Positions 1 through 6,009 of a DNA stretch of 12,356 nucleotides are shown here, in pieces. Position 1 is the stretch's first letter. The number at the start of each line of letters is the position of its first letter. The notes beneath the pieces were generated by a model. The model did not search any database. It saw only the letters and a program-made list of their open reading frames with translations, and had not been told where the DNA came from. A program made the translations under genes and the position numbers. The stretch comes from Blastocatellia bacterium (lineage in GTDB: Bacteria > Acidobacteriota > Blastocatellia > Pyrinomonadales > Pyrinomonadaceae): positions 1 to 12,356 of the forward strand of contig PSRF01000377.1 of NCBI GenBank assembly GCA_003175865.1. Direction: 5' to 3'.

Positions 1-449
1 CGCAGCTCGGCATGCCCGGCAAAGTACTAGTACACCATGACTGAACTTTGATTGGGCTGCCGGCCTCTGTTGCGGGACGGACGAACGAAGTTATCGCGGA
101 AGTGAGGACGTCGGGGTACGCGCTCCGCGTTACTCAAGTAGCTCGTTCTCGGCCAGGCAGCAGAGTGCGGAGCAAACCTCATGGAGGATGACCGCATAGA
201 TGATTGGTCGTGGCTTGCTGCCTTGATCAGTTGAGGACCGCTAACCACGGTGAACTAAACTAACAGTCTCATGTCAAAGAACAATCAGTTAACTATTTCG
301 CTTACGGCGCCTTGGCGTCACAGTAGAAGTCTGTTTTTTCTTCTCTTGACACCAACGACTGTTTCATAGAGGTACCTTGTAACGCTCCAAGTAAACGTTC
401 AAGCGGCGGTAAAGTACAAAGCACGAAGTACAAAGTACAAAGGACCGCT
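1..449. other. Stretch without a convincing gene
   Basis: I find no gene here that I would defend. A leftward open frame of 73 codons (27-248) is rich in Arg, Ser and Pro, has no ribosome binding site and shows no family motif. A perfect 10-base palindrome, GTACTAGTAC, lies at 24-33. The right part carries a low-complexity repeat (411-442, listed separately). The stretch could be the downstream region of a gene outside the window or decayed sequence. Confidence 0.5.
411..442. repeat. AAGTACAAAG-type short repeat, copy 1
   Basis: The unit AAGTACAAAG occurs at 412-421 and 426-435 and again, overlapping, up to about 442, with a GCAC linker. A diverged copy in the opposite orientation lies at 10699-10730. 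This copy sits just past the stop codon of the leftward gene at 450-704. Translation across it gives nonsense such as repeated CTLYFVL, which argues that it is intergenic. It looks like an interspersed or simple-sequence element; its function is unknown. Confidence 0.6.
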
Positions 450-704
450 TCAATTGTGATCTTTGATTTCAGAGATTGAGGGAAACGGAATCTTAACGAT
501 CTCGCCGTTGGCACACTCCATCTTAACGCTGGGTGTGGTAAGTGCTTGTGTTGTCCGTAGGCTTCGAACGGTTCCCCTGATTCGATTTCCATCGATGGTT
601 ATGATTTCGATGTTGTTCTTGCCATAAAGCGGCTGCAACGCCGCCAATGCTTTTGTAACTTCCACATTGCCCTCCGAGAATGCAGAGTTCGCCTGATGTT
701 TCAA
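450..704 (-). CDS. Small hypothetical protein, possible Sm-like/SH3-like barrel
   Basis: This is an 84-residue open frame. From about residue 31 it has an alternating hydrophobic pattern, IEIITIDGNRIRGTVRSL, then a weaker strand and NGEIVKIPFPSISEI. Five short beta strands with a DGxxIxG turn are typical of Sm-like or SH3-like small barrels, which often bind RNA or act as scaffolds. That family guess is mine from pattern alone. The only usable start is a TTG at 704: an in-frame stop lies six codons upstream and no clear Shine-Dalgarno is present, so the 5' end may be wrong or the gene may be truncated. A TATAAA at 732-737 on the minus strand could be a -10 element. It is divergent from the PDZ gene at 867, with about 160 bases between them. 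Confidence 0.45.
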   Translation of the reverse strand: MKHQANSAFSEGNVEVTKALAALQPLYGKNNIEIITIDGNRIRGTVRSLRTTQALTTPSVKMECANGEIVKIPFPSISEIKDHN

Positions 705-866
705 AACATTGCGAAAAGGTTAGATTGCAGCTTTATACGAGCACCTACCGTGCCACCGAACCCCACTTCATCATGCCAACCACGTTAATTGCAACTGAGT
801 TAGATCGTTTGGCGTATAGAGAATGTCGTGTATCCTTCGACAAACGTCAACAATGGTAGGTCTCCT

Positions 867-1802
867 ATGTCACAAAATCCTGAACCGCATGCGCCGCCAA
901 TGAACAGCAAACCGAATGTGACGACCTGTTCAAACTGCCATTCTCCAATGCCCGCTGAACTGCGCTTCTGTAGGAACTGCGGATTCAGACTGGGCGAGGG
1001 TCTAGCGGAGTACAACGAAACCGTACGGTTCGGCGGGAATGTTCCGGCTGCTTATGCGCGGTCCGTCCCAGTGCCGAAGAAACCTCGTCGCATGTCAGGA
1101 ATGACTTGGATCTTTGTTGGTCTGCTTGTGTTTTTCGTTTGTGCCGCCGCGTTTACCGCGGTAATCACGCCGTTAAGACACGTAGCGCCCGTTGAATTCA
1201 GAGCACCGGTGGCGAGGTCGTGGGTCGGCACCGAAGATTTCGATACGACTGATGGTGGTGTCACGTTTGAAGCAATTAATATCCCTGATGGGCCAGCCGA
1301 TAAAGCAGGACTCGTTGGCGGTGACATCATAACGACCTTCGACGGGCAAACCGTTACCGAAGATGATCAGATGATGGATCTACTGAAGAACACTCCGGTT
1401 GGAAAAACGGTGGACGTCGTTTACATCCGTGACGGGGAAACTAAAACTACCAAATTGACAACAATATCCGAGGATGAATCGAAACGGCTTCAACGCGCCT
1501 TTGATAAACGACCCGAAGGCAAAGGCCAGTTTGGATACGAAGACGGCGATTCGGAGCGAGTGCAGATTCCAAATTCTAAACTCTACGGCGTCAAACTAAA
1601 CTCCATCCTAAATAGTCGACCAGCAGATCTCGCGGGTGTCAAGGAAGGCGATGTTGTTATCGAGTTTGGCGGCGTTCCGATTCGAACAAGACAAGAGTTT
1701 TTGATGCGAGTGCGCCGTGCTCTTCCCTATAGCACCATGAAATTAGTGGTGATGCGCGGAGATCAGAAACTGGAAATCCCTGTGAAGATGGGAAAAGCCT
1801 AG
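867..1802 (+). CDS. Membrane-anchored zinc-ribbon protein with two PDZ domains
   Basis: The predicted protein has 311 residues. An N-terminal zinc ribbon uses Cys21, Cys24, Cys35 and Cys38 (CSNC...CRNC). A linker ends in basic KKPRR (71-75), followed by one transmembrane helix (about 79-101). Two PDZ domains follow (about 120-205 and 230-308), each with the HtrA-type sequence of an 'A-GL/GV' turn, then 'GDxI/V' and a 'G' loop (DKAGLVGGDIITTFDG; LAGVKEGDVVIEFGG). The basic residues before the helix predict a cytoplasmic ribbon and external PDZ domains. There is no protease domain, so it probably binds protein C-termini or acts as an adaptor rather than an enzyme. I chose ATG 867 because GGTAGG precedes it by 6 bases; a GTG at 828 would add 13 unconvincing residues. 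Its TAG stop overlaps the stop of the convergent gene. Confidence 0.85.
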   Translation: MSQNPEPHAPPMNSKPNVTTCSNCHSPMPAELRFCRNCGFRLGEGLAEYNETVRFGGNVPAAYARSVPVPKKPRRMSGMTWIFVGLLVFFVCAAAFTAVITPLRHVAPVEFRAPVARSWVGTEDFDTTDGGVTFEAINIPDGPADKAGLVGGDIITTFDGQTVTEDDQMMDLLKNTPVGKTVDVVYIRDGETKTTKLTTISEDESKRLQRAFDKRPEGKGQFGYEDGDSERVQIPNSKLYGVKLNSILNSRPADLAGVKEGDVVIEFGGVPIRTRQEFLMRVRRALPYSTMKLVVMRGDQKLEIPVKMGKA

Positions 1803-2122
1803 TCACGATTCGCGTACTCCCGTAACCGAGCCTCCATTTCCAGCATAACGTCTGCGCGCCGCTCTTCCGTTTCCTCCGCTTCGAACGTTTCGAACAACGC
1901 ATACTGCGTTTCCGCTAGTAGTCTCAGTTCCCACGCTTCACGGTTGTGGTGAGATGGTCGTGAAAACCATAGCGCGTCGACAGCTGACTCCTTTATCTCG
2001 TAGTCAAGTAAGCCAGCCCCGACTTCCTTCCGCGTCTCCGTTGTTAACAACACCCCTCTTAATCGCCAGCCATGTCTTTCATAGGTCGCGAGCACATCGC
2101 GTAATAGCTGTAGTTTCGACAT
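1799..2122 (-). CDS. Conserved-looking hypothetical protein, 107 residues
   Basis: The protein is soluble, mostly helical and acidic at the C-terminus (FETFEAEETEERRADVMLEMEARLREY). The N-terminal half is more ordered (LLRDVLATYERHGWRLRGVLLTTETR) and a central WFSRPSHHNREAWELRLL stretch looks conserved. I recognise no family. ATG 2122 is preferred: on the minus strand AGG lies 7 bases upstream. A TTG two codons earlier is also possible. A TAAAAT (2141-2146, minus) is a candidate -10 that would leave a leader of about 13 bases containing the ribosome binding site; its -35 is poor. The gene is divergent from the one at 2333 and convergent with the PDZ gene, sharing the CTAG at 1799-1802. The real protein-like composition and good start support coding. 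Confidence 0.7.
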   Translation of the reverse strand: MSKLQLLRDVLATYERHGWRLRGVLLTTETRKEVGAGLLDYEIKESAVDALWFSRPSHHNREAWELRLLAETQYALFETFEAEETEERRADVMLEMEARLREYANRD

Positions 2123-2247
2123 TGTCAAACCTGGACCCTCATTTTAATGCACAGATTGGTCAGATTAAGTAGATCCAACAAAGGTACTAAAGTAAATCAA
2201 TGATTCGGCTTAATCGCTGTAATCGGGGGATGTTCTGAAACCTCCGG

Positions 2248-2277
2248 TTGACCCACTCGATCTGTCGCCACTATCAT
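2248..2277 (+). promoter_or_regulatory. Candidate sigma-70 promoter for the M15-like gene
   Basis: TTGACC (2248-2253) and TATCAT (2272-2277) are separated by 18 bases, each matching five of six consensus positions. Transcription would start near 2284, leaving a leader of about 50 bases before ATG 2333. This also argues against the TTG at 2282 as the translation start. Confidence 0.4.
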
Positions 2278-2332
2278 CGCGTTGGGTGGGGTCGGAAAAG
2301 ATCTCTTGCGTGTTTCGACTGACAAGCTTTGC

Positions 2333-3334
2333 ATGGACGACGGTGCGCCTTTAGACTTACCTCCGACTCAGCGTTCTAACCCGGTCTCGCAACACCCAAA
2401 ATCAGTTCTGCTATTTCTACTTCTCGGTGCCACGTTGATCACAATCTTAGGTTCCGAGTCGGCCCGCGCAAAGGTCCCCGCTGAACAAATGAACACAATC
2501 ATCGCATTGAAAGACGGCAAAGACGCCGTTCCTTTCTACCAGGCATTAGAGAAGTCACTAAAGAAACGCAAGACTAAAATCGAAGATATTTGTCCTCATT
2601 CAGATCACGTTGCACAGAGAATCCTTGAAGAATATGGCGCCATCTTTGTCGCCAGCAAAAAGGTTTTGCCCCCGCCACTTTGTATCTTTACAACCGAGGA
2701 TCAGGTGAAGAAGTTCCAAAATCAAGCTGGTGTGAGTATGGAGCTGTGGGGCTCCGACGAGGTCGAACTCCAACCCGAAGCGATGAAACAGTTACTCAAA
2801 GCGCGTGAAGAGGCACAGAAAGAAGGACTCGACATAACACCTCGCGACGGAGCAGAAGCAGCACGACGAAACTACGAAGAGAGTGTCCGTCTCTGGAACT
2901 CTCGATTTCAGCCGGCACTCGACTACTGGTTGGCCCAGGGACGACTAACCAGCGAACAAGTAAATCGATTGCGTGTTCTACCCTTGCTCGAGCAGGTTGC
3001 CGAAGTGCTCGAACTTGAGAAACAGGGTATTTATTTCAGCAAAGATCTTTCGAAGTCGATCCTTTATTCAATCGCTGCGCCAGGTGCTTCGCAGCACATT
3101 GCCATGCTCGCTTTTGATGTTAATGAATTTGAAAACCCGCGAATTCGAGAAATAATGCAGAAACACGGCTGGTTTCAGACAGTACTTAGTGACTTACCTC
3201 ATTTCACTTTTCTTGGGCTCAAGGAAAAGGACCTACCGAAGCACGGTCTACGAAGCGTCGAAGTTAACGGTCAGGTTTTTTGGATTCCGAATGTCGCAGG
3301 GTCCCAACACCCTGGGCTGGCAGAACAGCCGTAG
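2333..3334 (+). CDS. Exported M15 (VanY/DD-carboxypeptidase)-like protein with altered catalytic motif
   Basis: The predicted protein has 333 residues. A hydrophobic segment (about residues 25-40, VLLFLLLGATLITIL) followed by SARA suggests a signal peptide or membrane anchor. The C-terminal part resembles M15 metallopeptidases, which trim D-Ala-D-Ala or peptidoglycan stems. It has PGASQH with His255, then AFD with Asp262 at the family spacing of SxHxxGxAxD, and HGWFQ...DLPHF with His290 in the place of the ExWH histidine. The three zinc ligands are therefore present. The usual catalytic Glu is Asp287, the Trp is Pro289, and the Gly after the first His is Met. An upstream ITPRDGAEAARRNYEESVRLWNSR stretch may supply the substrate Arg. 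It may be a slow, re-targeted or inactive peptidase. ATG 2333 is preferred over TTG 2282, although no strong Shine-Dalgarno is seen. The kinase gene follows after 185 bases on the same strand. Confidence 0.65.
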   Translation: MDDGAPLDLPPTQRSNPVSQHPKSVLLFLLLGATLITILGSESARAKVPAEQMNTIIALKDGKDAVPFYQALEKSLKKRKTKIEDICPHSDHVAQRILEEYGAIFVASKKVLPPPLCIFTTEDQVKKFQNQAGVSMELWGSDEVELQPEAMKQLLKAREEAQKEGLDITPRDGAEAARRNYEESVRLWNSRFQPALDYWLAQGRLTSEQVNRLRVLPLLEQVAEVLELEKQGIYFSKDLSKSILYSIAAPGASQHIAMLAFDVNEFENPRIREIMQKHGWFQTVLSDLPHFTFLGLKEKDLPKHGLRSVEVNGQVFWIPNVAGSQHPGLAEQP

Positions 3335-3376
3335 GCCAACAACCCGCGTCAGCCTATTCCTAGCGTTTCCTATTGG

Positions 3377-3385
3377 TGCTACACT
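3377..3385 (+). promoter_or_regulatory. Candidate extended -10 element upstream of the kinase gene
   Basis: TGCTACACT matches the extended -10 form TGnTAnnnT. The best -35 candidate, TTCCTA (3357-3362, spacing 17), is poor. It lies in the 185-base gap between the M15-like gene and the kinase gene, and would give a leader of about 125 bases. A small CCGG-ATTT-CCGG hairpin follows at about 3400. The evidence is weak; read-through from the upstream gene is an alternative. Confidence 0.22.
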
Positions 3386-3519
3386 AAGCCGCGTCGAGCC
3401 GGATTTCCGGACTCTTCCCCGAACAATCAAACAAGTCCAAAGTAGTTACCGCACGGACGCAGCTTTCTCCTCGTACCGGTTTGCAACTCCGAGCGACCTT
3501 TAGCCCGAAAGAGGTCAAC

Positions 3520-5136
3520 ATGGATGTCCCTCAATTCATCGCCGGTAGATTCAGAATCGAAGAGAGGATCGGCACGGGTGGGATGGGAACGGTATATCGT
3601 GCTACCCACCTTGGATTGGACCGCAAAGTCGCAGTAAAGATCATCAAGTCGGAGTTTGCAGGTGACCGCGATGTCGCCGACCGCTTCCTGCGCGAAGCAC
3701 GCACGATGGCGAGATTACGACATCCACACGCTGCTATGATTTTCGACGCGGGCAATCTTCCTGACGGGCGACACTTCATTGTCATGGAGTTTGTGGAAGG
3801 TGAAACGTTATCGGAGACAATCGCTCGCGAAGGTCGGTTTTCGGCGGAGCGAGCAGTTCAAATTGCAACTCAGATTTGTGACGTACTCGAAGAGGCGCAT
3901 CGCATCGGAATTGTTCATCGCGATCTGAAACCTTCAAACATTATGTTGAGCCACCGCGGTGTTTGTGTGCTCGATTTCGGCGTCGCAAAAGTGCTCGCTT
4001 CGTCATCAGAAGTTACTGCCACTCACGCGAGTACAGGTTCAGGTCAGATTGTTGGCACGCCACGTTACATGTCACCGGAACAATGCTTGGGCCACCGAGT
4101 CGGTGCACGAAGTGATCTCTACAGCCTGGGCGTGCTGTTGTACGAGATGTTGTGTGGACATCCGCCATTTATGGATCCGTTGCAGTCAGCCTTGCTCGTG
4201 AAGCAAGCAACAGCACCTCCGCCGCCGTTGCCAAAGCTTCGACCAGACATTCCCCGTCCACTTGCTGTCGCTATTCACGCATTGCTCGCAAAACGTCCGG
4301 ATGATCGACCTCGCACGGCCGCGATAGCAAAACACCAGTTGGAACGAAGTCTCTTGCGTCCGGAAAAAACCCTCCCTGAGATTGAGCCATTGTCATCGAC
4401 TGTTGCTTCACTGCGTCCGGCCCACGGTCTGATCTTTCGAGTAGGTGCCCCATTGTGTTTGGTCGTTATGTTCGGCGCATTGTTGGCCTGGGGGTACACA
4501 GGCGAAAGTGCGACCGTCGCGAAAATGGACCAGGCAGCGACCGCTTCACTGAATACTCAGCCTGCTCAAATGACTCCCGTCGCGTACAGATCCCCATTGA
4601 TCGTTAATCAACCAACGGCGTCGGTTACACCAAGACCTGTGGCTGTCGAACGTTTGACTCTGGATCAAGCTAAGAAGATTGCGGCAGGATTGGCAAAGGG
4701 AACGGTGAGTAACGTTGAGATAATCGATACAGATTCTGGAACGGCAATCACCGCAATTGAAACTTCTCGTGATAAAGCAAAAACCAACTTCATACTATTG
4801 CAGCGACGAGGTCGGAAGTTCCGCCTCACGATGCGCGGATCGCTCGATTTTCAGGGATGGCAGCGTGCTAACTGGACGAGTGAACTGGTGGACGCCGATG
4901 AGGACGGCTATCCGGAGGTAATTTTTAGTGGAAGAGAGACGAGAGAAGGACACCGACGGCAGTTGGTTTTGTTCGTACCCAACGATCGACGAACCTACTC
5001 CATGTTGTTGACCGGTGAGACTACAGCGAATGGAACTCCGCGGATCATCTGGCTTTCAAATGCTGTTGGCGCCGACGCCGCTGCGTATCGTTCGGCACTC
5101 CGGCAGAGAGCGCGCGTGCTCGTCGCCAGAAAGTGA
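3520..5136 (+). CDS. Transmembrane Hanks-type serine/threonine protein kinase with external Ca-loop domain
   Basis: The protein has 538 residues. The N-terminal kinase domain (about 9-280) is complete: glycine loop GTGGMGTVY (18-26), VAVK Lys40, helix-C Glu59, HRDLKPSN (Asp135), DFG (152-154), activation segment GTPRYMSPE (179-187) and RSDLYSLGVLLYEML. It should be an active cytoplasmic Ser/Thr kinase of the PknB-like group. One transmembrane helix lies at about 304-328. The outside domain (about 375-538) begins LTLDQAKKIAAGL and contains DADEDGYPE (458-466), the DxDxDG loop seen in FG-GAP/VCBS and EF-hand-like calcium sites. It lacks the PASTA repeats of peptidoglycan-sensing PknB kinases. 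ATG 3520 follows GAGGT by 5 bases; an in-frame TTG at 3481 is less likely. It follows the M15-like gene, so a link to envelope status is possible but is only inference. Confidence 0.92.
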   Translation: MDVPQFIAGRFRIEERIGTGGMGTVYRATHLGLDRKVAVKIIKSEFAGDRDVADRFLREARTMARLRHPHAAMIFDAGNLPDGRHFIVMEFVEGETLSETIAREGRFSAERAVQIATQICDVLEEAHRIGIVHRDLKPSNIMLSHRGVCVLDFGVAKVLASSSEVTATHASTGSGQIVGTPRYMSPEQCLGHRVGARSDLYSLGVLLYEMLCGHPPFMDPLQSALLVKQATAPPPPLPKLRPDIPRPLAVAIHALLAKRPDDRPRTAAIAKHQLERSLLRPEKTLPEIEPLSSTVASLRPAHGLIFRVGAPLCLVVMFGALLAWGYTGESATVAKMDQAATASLNTQPAQMTPVAYRSPLIVNQPTASVTPRPVAVERLTLDQAKKIAAGLAKGTVSNVEIIDTDSGTAITAIETSRDKAKTNFILLQRRGRKFRLTMRGSLDFQGWQRANWTSELVDADEDGYPEVIFSGRETREGHRRQLVLFVPNDRRTYSMLLTGETTANGTPRIIWLSNAVGADAAAYRSALRQRARVLVARK

Positions 5137-5137
5137 A

Positions 5138-5281
5138 TGTCCGATAAGCTTTAGCTTGTCGTGTGACTTAGTTACCTTCAACTGGGGCTGACAAAGATCC
5201 ATTGATCATTGGTCATTTGCCATTGATCAATTTTTCCGTGTAATCATTTCAACGCCTCGACAAGCTAAAGCTTATCGGACA
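5138..5281. repeat. 144-base element with perfect 24-base inverted ends (MITE-like)
   Basis: The left arm (5138-5161, starting TGTCCGATAAGC) is exactly the reverse complement of the right arm (5258-5281). An outer ATGTCCG (5137-5143) is matched again by CGGACAT at 5283-5289. Inside lies a duplicated CATTGATCA (5200-5208, 5221-5229). The element begins one base after the kinase stop codon and ends about 100 bases before the TPM gene. Diverged half-copies occur at 7601-7690. No transposase is present and no clear target-site duplication is seen. It could be a miniature transposon, a two-way transcription terminator, or both. Confidence 0.8.
5200..5233. repeat. Short CATTGATCA direct repeats inside the inverted element
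   Basis: CATTGATCA is present at 5200-5208 and 5221-5229, with a related TCATTGGTCATTTG between them. The second copy sits within the 10-base palindrome ATTGATCAAT. This looks like a simple-sequence array of a second family nested in the inverted element. I cannot assign a function. Confidence 0.5.
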
Positions 5282-5379
5282 ACGGACATTCTTTGCTGAC
5301 AACTCATCACTCCTCATGTCAAGATAGTTACGCTTGAAGATTCCTGCAGCGACACCACTGACCGTCCACTGTTCCCTCG

Positions 5380-6009
5380 ATGAAGCGATCCCGTTTTGAC
5401 CAGACGGCCTGCGATTCTCTTGCAGAGTGCGTCAAGGAAATCGAACAAAACACCGACGCTGAACTCGTAATCGTTGTTCGCGCTCGTTCGGCCTCTTACG
5501 CCCATGCCGATTATCTCTTTGGTTTTCTTGTCGCATTTTTGATCTTGTTGCTCGTTCTCTTCTCTCCATATGACTTCAATGAGATCTGGATCCCGCTCGA
5601 CGTCGCGGTCGCTTTCGCTGCTGGAGCCTTAATTTCGTCGCGCACTAATTTACTGCGTCGACTATTCTCATCTGAGAAGTATCGGAAACGTGTGGCACGC
5701 TCGGGCGCTGCCGCAATGTTTTACGAAGCTGGCATCGCCAACACGAATGCTGAGGTTGGTGTGATCGTTTATTTATCGCTGTTGGAAAGGCAATTAGAGG
5801 TCATCGCAGATCGGGGAGTGCTCAAAAAAGTACCATCGCAGGAATGGAACCACGCATTGTTTGAACTGCGCAATGCGGGGCAGAAACCGGAACCTCAACA
5901 ATTCCAAAACGTAATAATAGACTTCGGCAAGTTACTGGCGACCCATCTTCCCGCAACGGGAGAGAATCCAAACGAACTGCCCGACATGCCGCGCTTCGAA
6001 CTCAAATGA
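5380..6009 (+). CDS. TPM-domain membrane protein
   Basis: The protein has 209 residues. It matches the TPM fold (the family of plant TLP18.3, Psb32 and bacterial YgcG): an N-terminal helix and strand CVKEIEQNTDAELVIVV, then GVIVYLSLLERQLEVIADRGV, the most typical stretch. Two hydrophobic helices (about 43-62 and 70-88) are inserted within the domain, so both halves should face the same side of the inner membrane. TPM proteins of the plant photosystem-repair type have been reported to have acid phosphatase activity, but most bacterial members are uncharacterised and I do not claim that here. There is no signal peptide and no Gly-rich tail. ATG 5380 is the only good start (an in-frame stop lies at 5359), with no clear Shine-Dalgarno. 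The gene overlaps the next by ATGA, implying translational coupling and joint function. Confidence 0.85.
   Translation: MKRSRFDQTACDSLAECVKEIEQNTDAELVIVVRARSASYAHADYLFGFLVAFLILLLVLFSPYDFNEIWIPLDVAVAFAAGALISSRTNLLRRLFSSEKYRKRVARSGAAAMFYEAGIANTNAEVGVIVYLSLLERQLEVIADRGVLKKVPSQEWNHALFELRNAGQKPEPQQFQNVIIDFGKLLATHLPATGENPNELPDMPRFELK

Noticed and set aside
27..248. Leftward 73-codon open frame
   Set aside because: It is rich in Arg, Ser and Pro, with no ribosome binding site and no motif; composition suggests a chance frame.
346..375. Promoter starting at TTGACA (346-351)
   Set aside because: No acceptable -10 lies 16-18 bases downstream and no rightward gene follows closely.
302..592. Leftward 96-codon open frame, and its 21-codon tail MKQSLVSREEKTDFYCDAKAP
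   Set aside because: It reads through the AAGTACAAAG repeat as CTLYFVLCTL and overlaps the better frame at 450-704.
789..820. TTGCAA / TATAGA promoter for the PDZ gene
   Set aside because: The spacing is 20 bases and both boxes match only four of six positions.
5380..6009. Calling the TPM protein a phosphatase
   Set aside because: That activity was reported for plant relatives only; I cannot see the required acidic residues clearly enough in this split, membrane-inserted version.
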